A DNA stretch of 13,974 nt from an uncultured beta proteobacterium. Its GTDB lineage: Bacteria > Pseudomonadota > Gammaproteobacteria > Burkholderiales > Burkholderiaceae_C. Under the pieces are notes generated by a model that ran no database searches, was not told where the DNA came from, and was given only the letters and a program-made list of their open reading frames with translations. Made by a program: the position numbers and the translations under genes. Below are positions 1 through 7,167 of the stretch, in pieces. Position 1 is the stretch's first letter. Each line of letters begins with the position of its first letter. The stretch covers positions 1 through 13,974 of the forward strand of contig CAISIP010000139.1 in assembly GCA_903885415.1 (NCBI GenBank), given 5' to 3'.

Positions 1-720
1 AAAGGCGCAGATGGCGCCGAATTCCTGCGGCGTGCCGAAGCGCCGGGCCGGGATGGTCTTGCTGCGCGCCTCAAGCAGTGCCTCGACCGGCTGGCCGGTC
101 TTCTTGGCCGCGCCGGCCATGGTCACCCGCAGGCGGTCGGTGTCGAATGCGCCGGGAAGCAGGTTGTTGATCGTCACGTTGGACGCGGCGAGCTGGCTGC
201 GCGCGACGCCGGCGACAAAGCCGGTCAACCCGCTGCGCGCGCCGTTGCTCAGGCCGAGCACATCGATTGGCGCCTTGACCGCGCCCGAGGTGATGTTGAC
301 GATGCGCCCGAAGCCGCGTTGCGCCATTCCGTCCACGGTGGCCTTGATCAGGGCGATGGGCGTGAGCATGTTGGCGTCCAGGGCTTTGATCCAGGCCTCA
401 CGCTCCCATTCGCGAAAGTCGCCCGGCGGCGGTCCGCCCGCGTTGGTCACGACGATGTCGAAGTCGGTCCCGGGGCCTCCGGCGGCGCCGAAAACCGCCG
501 CGCGTCCCTCTTCGGTCGTGATGTCTGCGGCGACCGCCAGCACCGTCGCCGCATTCGGCAACGCGCGCAAGGCCTGCGCTGCGGTTTGCAGCGCCTCGGC
601 GCCGCGCGCATTGATCAATACATGCACGCCTTCGCGTGCCAGCGCCTGCGCGCATCCCAGGCCCAGTCCCTTGCTAGCGCCGCATACCAGTGCCCACTTG
701 CCACTTAAGCCGAGGTCCAT
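1..720 (-). CDS. SDR family oxidoreductase, partial (C-terminus outside window)
   Basis: The 240 visible residues form a Rossmann-fold short-chain dehydrogenase/reductase, expected to be a cytosolic NAD(P)-dependent oxidoreductase. The nucleotide-binding glycine motif GASKGLG lies near residues 14-20, the NAGG motif at 93-96, an Asn at 117 (DAN) and the catalytic-type Ser at 145 (ITSG). The usual YxxxK, expected 13 residues after that Ser, reads SNGAR: Ser158 replaces Tyr and Arg162 replaces Lys. A PGAFDT segment follows, matching the usual post-active-site PG motif. The reading frame is otherwise intact, so this looks like a divergent subfamily and not a decayed gene. The ATG at 718-720 has an AAAGGA-type Shine-Dalgarno about 8 bases upstream. 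It is divergent from amn across a 133-bp spacer. The SDR family is certain; substrate and activity are unknown. The C-terminal 15-30 residues are missing from the window. Confidence 0.9.
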   Translation of the reverse strand, partial: MDLGLSGKWALVCGASKGLGLGCAQALAREGVHVLINARGAEALQTAAQALRALPNAATVLAVAADITTEEGRAAVFGAAGGPGTDFDIVVTNAGGPPPGDFREWEREAWIKALDANMLTPIALIKATVDGMAQRGFGRIVNITSGAVKAPIDVLGLSNGARSGLTGFVAGVARSQLAASNVTINNLLPGAFDTDRLRVTMAGAAKKTGQPVEALLEARSKTIPARRFGTPQEFGAICAF

Positions 721-743
721 GTGTTTTTCCTTTGTTTTCGGAC

Positions 744-791
744 CCGCCGACGGCGGCCCAGCCACCGATCGTACGACAAGCGCTGCAGCGC
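744..791. repeat. Two perfect G+C palindromes in the SDR/amn divergent spacer
   Basis: CCGCCG-A-CGGCGG at 744-756 and GCGCTGCAGCGC at 780-791 are perfect inverted repeats within the 133-bp spacer between the divergent SDR and amn genes. They could be operator sites or small hairpins. In G+C-rich DNA such palindromes also arise by chance, so their role is open. Confidence 0.35.
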
Positions 792-836
792 AGCCGAGGG
801 GATCGGCGACCGTGCTGGCCGGGCAGGGGCGACGGC

Positions 837-848
837 ATTGTGGACAAT
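837..848 (+). promoter_or_regulatory. Palindrome containing a GACAAT -10-like box just upstream of amn
   Basis: ATTGT-GG-ACAAT is a perfect inverted repeat. Its right part supplies GACAAT (843-848), a 4/6 match to the sigma-70 -10 consensus, ending 5 bases before the amn ATG. Transcription would then start at or next to the A of the start codon. No convincing -35 element lies 16-18 bases upstream (the 820-825 region is CGGGCA). The dyad could alternatively be a repressor site. Confidence 0.35.
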
Positions 849-853
849 AGGGC

Positions 854-2347
854 ATGAGCTACCTTCCCCCCCCAATTGCGAGCGCGAGTTATACCGACCC
901 GGCGCTGGCGCTGGCGCAGGTGTGCAGGATTTATGACGCTGGCCTGGCGCATTTGCGCCACGCGATGCAGCGCTACCTGGCGGGCGAAGCACTGCCAGGC
1001 CATGTGCGCGCCTTCTACCCCTATGTGCGGGTGCAGACTCAGACGGTCGCGCGCAGCGCCAGCGCCGACAGCGCGCGGCTGAGCTACGGTTTCGTCGCCG
1101 GGCCGGGCCGTTTTGAGACCACCCTTACCCGGCCCGAGTTGTTCGGCGAATATTATCTGCAGCAGTTCGTGCTGTTGCTGCAGAACCACGGCGTGGCGAT
1201 CGAGGTCGGCGTTAGCGCGCAGCCCATACCGGTGCATTTTTCCTTTGCTGAAAACGACCACATCGAGGGCAACCTGAGCGCCGAGCGGCGCCAGTTGATG
1301 CGTGATGTTTTCGACCTGCCTGACCTGGCGGCAATGGACGACGGAATCGCCAACGGAACCCACGTCGCGCGCCCCGGTGAGGCCCGGCCGCTGGCGCTGT
1401 TCACTGCGCCGCGCGTGGACTATTCACTGCATCGGCTGCGCCACTATACGGGTACCGCGCCGACGCATTTCCAGAACTTCGTGCTGTTCACCAACTACCA
1501 GTTCTACATCGACGAATTCGTCCGCATCGGGCGCGCCGCGATGCAGGACCCCGACAGCGAGTACATCGCTTTTGTCGAGCCTGGCAATCTGGTCACCCGG
1601 CGTGCCGGAACGCCGGTGCAGCCCCAAGACGCCTTCGGCGCCGAGCCGCCGCGACCGCCGCAGATGCCCGGCTACCACCTGATGCGCAGCGATCGCAGCG
1701 GGATCACCATGGTCAACATTGGCGTGGGTCCTGCCAATGCCAAGAACATCACCGACCACATCGCCGTCTTGTGCCCGCACGCCTGGATCATGCTCGGACA
1801 CTGCGCCGGACTACGCAACACGCAGAACCTTGGCGACTATGTGCTGGCGCACGGCTACGTGCGCGAAGACCATGTGTTGGACGAGGAATTGCCGCTGTGG
1901 ATTCCGATTCCGGCTCTGGCCGAGGTCCAGGTCGCGATCGAGCAGGCGGTCGCCGATGTGACGCAGATGAACGGGGTGGAACTCAAGCGCATCATGCGCA
2001 CCGGCACCGTAGCCAGCACCGACAACCGCAACTGGGAGCTGCTGCCCGACAACGGTCCGCAGCGCCGCTTCAGCCAGAGCCGCGCGGTGGCGCTCGACAT
2101 GGAGTGCGCCACCGTCGCCGCCAACGGCTTCCGGTTCCGCGTGCCGTACGGAACGCTGCTGTGTGTCAGCGACAAGCCGCTGCACGGCGAGATCAAACTG
2201 CCCGGCATGGCCGACCAGTTTTACCGTGAACGCGTCGATCAGCACCTGCGCATCGGTATTCGCGCCATCGAGCTGTTGCGCGGCCTGGGGACCGAGCAGC
2301 TGCACAGCCGAAAGCTGCGCAGCTTCGACGAAGTGGCTTTTCAGTGA
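854..2347 (+). CDS. amn: AMP nucleosidase
   Basis: Hydrolyses AMP to adenine and ribose 5-phosphate in the cytosol, a purine-salvage and AMP-level control reaction. The 497 residues resemble E. coli Amn (484 aa) along the whole length as recalled: an N-terminal regulatory domain with RLRHYTGT and FVLFTNY blocks, then a nucleoside-phosphorylase-type catalytic domain starting near GITMVNIGVGP (283-293), with MLGHCAGLR, the DNRNWEL block, a DMECAT segment and LCVSDKPLHGEIKLPG (from 436). The Asp in SDKP matches the catalytic Asp of this nucleosidase fold. The C-terminal LHSRKLRSF also matches the family. The ATG at 854 has only an AGGG one base upstream, too close to act as a Shine-Dalgarno, so initiation may be leaderless. 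Its TGA overlaps the GTG of the next gene (GTGA), making it the first gene of a three-gene operon with an ABC exporter. Confidence 0.97.
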   Translation: MSYLPPPIASASYTDPALALAQVCRIYDAGLAHLRHAMQRYLAGEALPGHVRAFYPYVRVQTQTVARSASADSARLSYGFVAGPGRFETTLTRPELFGEYYLQQFVLLLQNHGVAIEVGVSAQPIPVHFSFAENDHIEGNLSAERRQLMRDVFDLPDLAAMDDGIANGTHVARPGEARPLALFTAPRVDYSLHRLRHYTGTAPTHFQNFVLFTNYQFYIDEFVRIGRAAMQDPDSEYIAFVEPGNLVTRRAGTPVQPQDAFGAEPPRPPQMPGYHLMRSDRSGITMVNIGVGPANAKNITDHIAVLCPHAWIMLGHCAGLRNTQNLGDYVLAHGYVREDHVLDEELPLWIPIPALAEVQVAIEQAVADVTQMNGVELKRIMRTGTVASTDNRNWELLPDNGPQRRFSQSRAVALDMECATVAANGFRFRVPYGTLLCVSDKPLHGEIKLPGMADQFYRERVDQHLRIGIRAIELLRGLGTEQLHSRKLRSFDEVAFQ

Positions 2348-3303
2348 ACGCTGGGGACGGCACCGGGGCCGCGCTGCTGCGCGTGCAGGGTCTGTGTAAG
2401 CGCTATGGCGACACCAATGTCGTCGACGACCTGTCGTTCGCGATCGCGCCGGGTGAGTGTTTGGGCGTGATTGGCCCCAACGGCGCCGGCAAGACGACCA
2501 CCATCCGCATGTGCCTGGGGCTTAGCGCGCCGGACGCCGGCGATATTCGCTACGCGCTGGACGACACCGGCAGCACACTGCGCATGCCGCAGGATGCGAT
2601 GGCGATCAAGGCGCGTCTGGGCGTCGTGAGCCAGCTCGATACGCTGGACCCGGACTTCAGCTGCGCCGAGAACCTGTTGGTCTACGGCCGCTATTTCGGC
2701 ATGCGCGACGGGCAGATACGCCAGCGCATCCCCGAACTGCTCGAGTTCGCCTCGCTCAGCAGCAAGTCGGCGTCCAGGCCCGCTGAGCTGTCGGGCGGCA
2801 TGAAGCGTCGCCTGAGCCTTGCGCGCGCGCTTGTGAACGACCCGCGGCTGCTGCTGCTCGACGAGCCGACCACCGGGCTCGACCCGCAAGCCCGTCACCT
2901 CATGTGGGAGCGGCTGCAGCAGCTGCTGCTGCAGGGCAAGTCGATCCTGCTGACGACGCACTTCATGGACGAAGCCGAGCGCCTGTGTTCGCGCCTGCTG
3001 GTGCTCGACCACGGACGCAAGATTGCCGAGGGGCGGCCGCGCGAACTCATAGCCCGGCACCTTGAGCCGGACGTGGTCGAAGTCTACGGCGTAGGCGCTG
3101 GCGCGCTGATGGAGTCGCCGCTGCGCGCCCTGGCGGCGCGCGTCGAACGCAGCGGCGAGACGGTTTTCTTCTACACCCAAAGCGCGAAAGCGTTGCTCGA
3201 CGCGCTGGCCGCCTGGCCGCAGCTGCGAACGCTGCACCGCCCCGCGAACCTGGAGGACCTGTTTCTCAAGCTCACAGGCCGCCAGATCAGGGAGGATGCA
3301 TGA
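2344..3303 (+). CDS. ABC transporter ATP-binding protein, NodI/DrrA-like
   Basis: ATPase subunit of an ABC-2 type exporter, 319 aa, cytosolic face of the inner membrane. Walker A GPNGAGKT lies at 44-51, the Q-loop Gln in VVSQLDTLDP, the signature LSGGM at 149-153, Walker B LLLLDE at 169-174 followed by PTTGLD, and the H-loop TTH at 204-206. The TTHFMDEAERL and CSRLLVLDHGR blocks are typical of NodI and daunorubicin-resistance (DrrA) ATPases. A roughly 100-residue C-terminal tail follows the ATPase core. The GTG start shares bases with the amn stop codon and has no separate Shine-Dalgarno, so translation is probably coupled to amn. Its own TGA overlaps the ATG of the permease gene. In rhizobia NodIJ exports Nod factor, and published phylogenies have proposed that nodIJ came from beta-proteobacterial transporters. 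No nod genes are present here, so the substrate is unknown. Confidence 0.95.
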   Translation: MNAGDGTGAALLRVQGLCKRYGDTNVVDDLSFAIAPGECLGVIGPNGAGKTTTIRMCLGLSAPDAGDIRYALDDTGSTLRMPQDAMAIKARLGVVSQLDTLDPDFSCAENLLVYGRYFGMRDGQIRQRIPELLEFASLSSKSASRPAELSGGMKRRLSLARALVNDPRLLLLDEPTTGLDPQARHLMWERLQQLLLQGKSILLTTHFMDEAERLCSRLLVLDHGRKIAEGRPRELIARHLEPDVVEVYGVGAGALMESPLRALAARVERSGETVFFYTQSAKALLDALAAWPQLRTLHRPANLEDLFLKLTGRQIREDA

Positions 3304-4115
3304 AGGGTGGCTTAGGCATCTGGCGCGCGCCGAGGCTGTCGTTGCGTTTTTGGCCGGTCTTCCTGCGCAACCTGCTGGTGTGGCGCAAGCTGGCTATCCC
3401 CAGTCTGGTGGGCAATATCGCCGAGCCGCTGATGTGGCTGGTGGCTTTCGGTTACGGGCTCGGGGCTCTGGTGGGCCAGGTCGTTGTTGTGGGCGAGGCC
3501 GGCAGCACGCAGGTTCCGTACATTTTGTTCCTGGCCAGCGGCAGCATCTGCATGAGCGCGATGAATGCGGCCTCCTTCGAAGCGCTGTACTCAGCCTTCT
3601 CGCGCATGCATGTGCAAAAGACCTGGGATGGCATCATGAACGCGCCGGTGCGGCTCGACGACATCGTGCTGGCCGAAATGCTGTGGGCGGCCTTCAAGGC
3701 GATCTTTACCGTCACCGCGATTCTGGGCGTGATGCTGGCCCTGGGAATTAGCCACAGCCCGAAGCTGCTGCTCGCCTGGCCGGTGTTGCTGGGCGTGGGG
3801 ATCACCTTTTCCAGCCTCGCGCTGGTGGTCAACGCGCTGGCAAAGGGCTACGACTTCTTTACCTACTACTTCACGCTGTTCCTGACGCCGATGATGTTCC
3901 TCAGCGGCATTTTTTTTCCCCTGGAGCAATTGCCGCCGCTGGTGCGGATGGTCGCTGACTGGCTGCCGCTGAGCAGCGCGGTCGAACTCGTGCGCCCGCT
4001 GTTCCTGGACCAGTGGCCGGCCAAGCCCTTGCGCCATGCGCTGGTGCTGCTGGTCTATGCGGTGGGCGGCTTTTGGATCGCGCTGGCGCTTACCCGCAAG
4101 CGCTTTCGTGGCTGA
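3300..4115 (+). CDS. ABC-2 type permease, NodJ-like
   Basis: Membrane partner of the preceding ATPase, 271 aa (NodJ is about 260). About six membrane segments are visible, near 36-57, 73-95, 126-150, 156-180, 186-206 and 245-265, with a basic N-terminus. Family-typical blocks include NIAEPLMWLVAFGYGLG, the cytoplasmic HVQKTWDGIMNAPV coupling region and LSGIFFPLEQLP near 201-211. The ATG overlaps the upstream TGA (ATGA) and has GGAGG at 3291-3295, only four bases upstream, so coupling and its own ribosome site may both contribute. It ends in a basic tail 20 bp from the convergent GMC oxidoreductase gene. With its partner it should form a homodimeric exporter of an unknown, possibly lipid- or glycolipid-like, molecule. 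The substrate suggestion is inference from NodIJ only. Confidence 0.93.
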   Translation: MKGGLGIWRAPRLSLRFWPVFLRNLLVWRKLAIPSLVGNIAEPLMWLVAFGYGLGALVGQVVVVGEAGSTQVPYILFLASGSICMSAMNAASFEALYSAFSRMHVQKTWDGIMNAPVRLDDIVLAEMLWAAFKAIFTVTAILGVMLALGISHSPKLLLAWPVLLGVGITFSSLALVVNALAKGYDFFTYYFTLFLTPMMFLSGIFFPLEQLPPLVRMVADWLPLSSAVELVRPLFLDQWPAKPLRHALVLLVYAVGGFWIALALTRKRFRG

Positions 4116-4135
4116 GCCGGCGATGCGCCGCAGGT

Positions 4136-5740
4136 TCATGACGCGGCGTGTTGGGCCGCCATGTTGATCATCTCTGCCGCCTTCTCGGCGATCATGATGA
4201 CCGGCGCGTTGGTGTTGCCGCCGACGATGCGCGGCATGATCGACGCGTCGACGACGCGCAGGCTCTGGACGCCATGCACGCGCAGGGCAGCGTCGACGAC
4301 GTCCATGGCGCCGCTTCCCATGCGGCAGCTGCCCACCGGATGGTAGATCGTGTCGGCATGGGCGCGGATGAACTGCTCGATCTGCGCGTCGGTCTGCGCG
4401 GCGGCTGAAGCCGCTGATTCGCGGCCGCCCAGACCGGCGAGCGCCGGCTGCGACAGGATGGCGCGCGTGATGCGAAAGCCCCGCACCATTCGTTCCATGT
4501 CGTCGCGCTCGCCCAGAAAGTTGGGGTCTATCAGCGGCGCCTGCATCGGATCCTTGCCGGCCAGACGCACGCTGCCGCGACTCAGCGGGCGCAGCAGGCA
4601 GACATGGCAGGAGTAGCCGTGGCCAAGGGCGGTGGTACGGCCGTGGTTGACCAGTTTTCCGATCACGAAATGCAGCTGCAGGTCGGGTATCGCTTCGCCT
4701 GCAGCGCTTCGCACGAAGCCGCCCGCCTCGGCGAAATTGGTCGTCATCGGTCCAGTGCGGCTTCGGCGCCATTCGCGCATGGCCTGCGCCGCGCGTAAAA
4801 GCCCGGTCAGCGAGACGCCGGGCAGGTCGCGCAGGTGGGGCGCTTCGACGGTTTGCACCACGTCCGGATGGTCGTGCAAATGCGCGCCGACGCCCGGGAG
4901 ATGATGCGCTACGGCGATCCCGTTGTCTTGCAGCTGCTGCTGCGCGCCGATTCCCGAAAGCATCAGAATCTGCGGCGACTGCAGCGCGCCGGCGCACAGC
5001 AGCACTTCGCGCCTCGCCTGCAGCTGGATGAGCGCGCCGCCCTGGCGGTACTCGACGCCGACGGCGCGACCGTTTTCGAGCAGGATGCGTGTGGTGTGCG
5101 CCGCCGTGATCAGCCGCAGGTTGGGCCGGCCAAGATGGGGGTGTACATAAGCCTTCGCTGCGCTGAAGCGCTCGCCGTCCTTTTGCGTCACCTGGAACAG
5201 TCCCACACCCTCTTGTTCGGGGCCGTTGAAGTCGTAGTTCTTGCGCTGCCCCGCCTGCACCCCGGCCTGCACGAACAGGGGGGCCAAGCGGCTCGGGCTG
5301 CCCGGGTCGCGCACATTGAGCGGGCCACCCTCGCCGTGCAGCGCGTCGGCCCCGCGCTCGTTGTTTTCGGAGCGCTTGAAGTAGGGAAGAACGTCGTCAA
5401 AAGCCCACCCCGCGTTGCCCAGAGCGGCCCAGTGGTCGTAGTCGGCGCGGTGGCCGCGTACATAGACCATCGCATTGACCGAACTCGAGCCGCCGAGTAC
5501 TTTGCCGCGCGGCTGGTAGCCGCGCCGCCCGCCCAGCCCTGGCTGCGCCACGGTCTCGAAGCCCCAGTTGGAACGACCGGTTTTTGCCAGTAGCGCGAGC
5601 CCCGCCGGGCACTGGATCAGCACGCTGTCGTCGGTCGGGCCGGCTTCTAGTAGCGCGACCCGGACCCCGGGGTCCTGACTCAGCCTGGCGGCCAGAACAC
5701 AGCCGGCCGAGCCCGCGCCGATGATGATGTAGTCAAACAT
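4136..5740 (-). CDS. GMC family FAD-dependent oxidoreductase (choline/alcohol dehydrogenase-like)
   Basis: A 534-aa glucose-methanol-choline flavoenzyme, expected to oxidise an alcohol to an aldehyde with FAD as cofactor. The FAD-binding GAGSAG (8-13) and LLEAG (Glu32) are at the N-terminus. GMC signature 1 is around GKVLGGSSSVNAM (79-91), signature 2 GALQSPQILMLSGIG at 251-265, and the C-terminal active site has His467 (YHPVGSCRMG) and Asn511 (GGNTNAP). A His-Asn pair is as in choline oxidase; other members have His-His. The ATG at 5738-5740 is chosen because AGGAG lies 10 bases upstream (plus-strand CTCCT at 5751-5755) and the protein begins directly with the FAD motif. No other betaine-synthesis gene is nearby, so BetA function is not supported; AlkJ-like or polyol oxidation is equally possible. 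It is divergent from the crotonase gene, with 78 bp between starts. Confidence 0.94.
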   Translation of the reverse strand: MFDYIIIGAGSAGCVLAARLSQDPGVRVALLEAGPTDDSVLIQCPAGLALLAKTGRSNWGFETVAQPGLGGRRGYQPRGKVLGGSSSVNAMVYVRGHRADYDHWAALGNAGWAFDDVLPYFKRSENNERGADALHGEGGPLNVRDPGSPSRLAPLFVQAGVQAGQRKNYDFNGPEQEGVGLFQVTQKDGERFSAAKAYVHPHLGRPNLRLITAAHTTRILLENGRAVGVEYRQGGALIQLQARREVLLCAGALQSPQILMLSGIGAQQQLQDNGIAVAHHLPGVGAHLHDHPDVVQTVEAPHLRDLPGVSLTGLLRAAQAMREWRRSRTGPMTTNFAEAGGFVRSAAGEAIPDLQLHFVIGKLVNHGRTTALGHGYSCHVCLLRPLSRGSVRLAGKDPMQAPLIDPNFLGERDDMERMVRGFRITRAILSQPALAGLGGRESAASAAAQTDAQIEQFIRAHADTIYHPVGSCRMGSGAMDVVDAALRVHGVQSLRVVDASIMPRIVGGNTNAPVIMIAEKAAEMINMAAQHAAS

Positions 5741-5818
5741 GTTGCAATAGCTCCTGGGCATCGGCGGGTCGTCCCGACGATAGACGATCAAAGCTTGCGA
5801 CTGAAAAGGACTGTTCCA

Positions 5819-6637
5819 ATGCCACCAAGTACCGATTCTGAAGCCGACGCCGAAGGCGGCATAGATTGCATTGTCCGCGGAGGGCTGCTCTTGATGGCCA
5901 TCAACCGCCCGGCCAAGCGCAACGGCTTCACACCGCGCATGCTGCGCCAACTGGCCGAAGCCTATACCCGGCTCGACGACGGGGCTGGACTGCGGGTAGG
6001 CGTTTTGTACGCCAAGGGCGCGCATTTCACCGCGGGCCTGGACCTGACGGCGGTCGCGCCGATGATGCGCCGCGGCGAGAGCCTCTTTCCGGCGGGACTG
6101 GTCGACCCGGTGGATCTGGGCATGCCCGGCTACCGCCGCCGCAGCAAGCCGATGGTGGTGGCGGTCAAGGGGATCACCTACACGCTGGGGATGGAGCTGA
6201 TGTTGGCGGCGGACATCGTCGTCGCCGCGGACGACTGTCGCTTTTCGCAGCTGGAGGTCAAGCGCGCCATCATGGCCAATTGCGGTGCGACGCTGCGCAT
6301 GGCGCAGCGCGCGGGAACCGGCAACGCGTTGCTGCATTTGCTCACGGGGGACGAATTCGGCGCCGCCGAGGCGCTGCGCCTGCATTTCGTGCAAAAGGTG
6401 GTTCCCGCTGGACAGGAGTTCGAGCAGGCGCTGCAGATCGCGCAGGCCATCGCCGAGCAGGCGCCGATGGCGGTGGCAGCGACCCGTCACAACGTCATCA
6501 AGTCGGTGGAGCAGGGGCCGCTGGCCGCCGCGCAGGACTTCCAGGCCGTTCAGCAGCGGCTGCTGGCGAGCGACGACGCGGCCGAGGGCCTGCTGTCGTT
6601 CGTCGAGCGGCGCGAAGCGCGTTTTGTCGGGCGCTGA
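5819..6637 (+). CDS. Crotonase/enoyl-CoA hydratase-isomerase family protein
   Basis: A 272-aa crotonase-fold enzyme, expected to act on acyl-CoA thioesters in the cytosol. Oxyanion-hole elements are KGAHFTAGLDL (66-76) and KGITYTLGMEL (117-127). Glu126 and Glu146 (in FSQLEVK) are 20 residues apart, the same spacing as the two catalytic glutamates of mitochondrial enoyl-CoA hydratase, so hydratase chemistry is plausible. The usual PGAGGTQRL loop is replaced by ANCGATLRM. The start is the ATG at 5819, with AAGGA at 5806-5810 eight bases upstream; an in-frame TTG at 5795 lacks such a site and would add a non-conserved octapeptide. It is divergent from the GMC oxidoreductase and convergent with the channel gene, 23 bp away. 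The exact acyl-CoA substrate and pathway cannot be told, and no other beta-oxidation gene is present. Confidence 0.93.
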   Translation: MPPSTDSEADAEGGIDCIVRGGLLLMAINRPAKRNGFTPRMLRQLAEAYTRLDDGAGLRVGVLYAKGAHFTAGLDLTAVAPMMRRGESLFPAGLVDPVDLGMPGYRRRSKPMVVAVKGITYTLGMELMLAADIVVAADDCRFSQLEVKRAIMANCGATLRMAQRAGTGNALLHLLTGDEFGAAEALRLHFVQKVVPAGQEFEQALQIAQAIAEQAPMAVAATRHNVIKSVEQGPLAAAQDFQAVQQRLLASDDAAEGLLSFVERREARFVGR

Positions 6638-6660
6638 AGCTTAAGCAGGCGGCAGGGCCG

Positions 6661-7077
6661 TCAGCGGCTGGCTTCGCGCTTTGCCGTGGCCTGGCGCAGT
6701 TCGCTGCGCATCTCGCGCAGCTCGGATCGCAGGGCTGCGAGCTCCTGCATCAGATCGCGCTCGATCTGGCGCTCCTCGGTTTCGACGAACATCGCTGCCA
6801 GCGAGGCCGTCACCAAGGAGAGCACGGTCAGGCCGAGCAAAACGACGACGACCGCGAAGGCCCGGGAGGCGTGGGTGCTGGGAACCATGTCGCCGTAGCC
6901 GACCGTCGCGGCGGTTGTGAAAGCCAGCCACAGTCCGTCGGCCAGCGTCTCGGTGCGCGGTTCCAGAATCCAGAAACCGACGCCGCCGAGCAGCTGAATC
7001 ACCATGCACAGCGCCAGCGTGTAAAGAAGTCCTCGCCGGGTCAAAAACCGTGAGCGTCTCCGGTTCCATCGGGTCAT
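6661..7077 (-). CDS. Two-transmembrane potassium channel family protein with C-terminal coiled coil
   Basis: Small inner-membrane ion channel subunit, 138 aa, expected to form a tetrameric K+-selective pore. It has a basic N-terminus, outer helix about 17-38, pore helix about 48-57, selectivity filter TVGYGD at 58-63 and inner helix about 73-98. The C-terminus (about 100-135) is a highly charged helix with hydrophobic residues at 109, 113, 116, 120, 123 and 127, a 4-3-4-3-4 spacing typical of a coiled coil. There is no RCK or cyclic-nucleotide domain, and no voltage sensor. I prefer the ATG at 7075-7077 because a promoter-like GTGAAA-17-TAAAGT would place transcription near it; a GTG six bases earlier (7081-7083) is the alternative. 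Neither has a Shine-Dalgarno. It is divergent from srkA. Confidence 0.88.
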   Translation of the reverse strand: MTRWNRRRSRFLTRRGLLYTLALCMVIQLLGGVGFWILEPRTETLADGLWLAFTTAATVGYGDMVPSTHASRAFAVVVVLLGLTVLSLVTASLAAMFVETEERQIERDLMQELAALRSELREMRSELRQATAKREASR

Positions 7078-7083
7078 GCGCAC

Positions 7084-7112
7084 ACTTTACAGCGCGGGCA
7101 TCGCGTTTTCAC
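7084..7112 (-). promoter_or_regulatory. Candidate sigma-70 promoter of the channel gene
   Basis: On the minus strand, GTGAAA (plus 7107-7112; 4/6 to TTGACA) is followed after exactly 17 bases by TAAAGT (plus 7084-7089; 4/6 to TATAAT). The -10 box ends six bases before the ATG at 7077, so the transcript would start at or within a base or two of the start codon. This is the best -35/-10 pair I found in the window, but it is not experimentally supported. Confidence 0.4.
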
Positions 7113-7155
7113 TTGACCCGCATCACAGGCGTGCGCCCCCGTTTGGGCTTCGCCC

Positions 7156-7161
7156 GACAAT
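7156..7161 (+). promoter_or_regulatory. GACAAT -10-like box immediately before srkA
   Basis: GACAAT ends six bases before the srkA ATG at 7168, and no Shine-Dalgarno lies in between (the spacer is GGCGCA). The same hexamer occupies nearly the same place before amn. No good -35 was found 16-18 bases upstream, so promoter function is inferred from position and repetition only. Confidence 0.3.
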
Positions 7162-7167
7162 GGCGCA

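Noticed and set aside
4118..4130. CGGCG-ATG-CGCCG hairpin in the 20-bp gap between the NodJ-like and GMC genes
   Set aside because: The stem is only five pairs and no T run follows on either strand, so it is too weak to call a terminator.
5795..5818. Alternative TTG start of the crotonase, eight codons upstream
   Set aside because: It has no Shine-Dalgarno, while the ATG at 5819 has AAGGA at ideal spacing.
5741..6490. Long in-frame upstream extension of the GMC oxidoreductase reading frame on the minus strand
   Set aside because: It is antisense to the well-supported crotonase gene, has no family resemblance, and the FAD motif begins right after the ATG at 5740, which has its own ribosome site.
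6632..6666. CGCTGA...TCAGCG inverted repeat containing the stop codons of the convergent crotonase and channel genes
   Set aside because: Six-base arms around a 23-base loop and no T run; convergent genes ending in TGA easily create such a symmetry.
5866..7053. 395-residue open frame on the plus strand overlapping the crotonase and the channel gene
   Set aside because: It runs across two recognised genes in other frames, has low-complexity Arg/Gly/Ala composition and no domain; it is a G+C-rich shadow frame.
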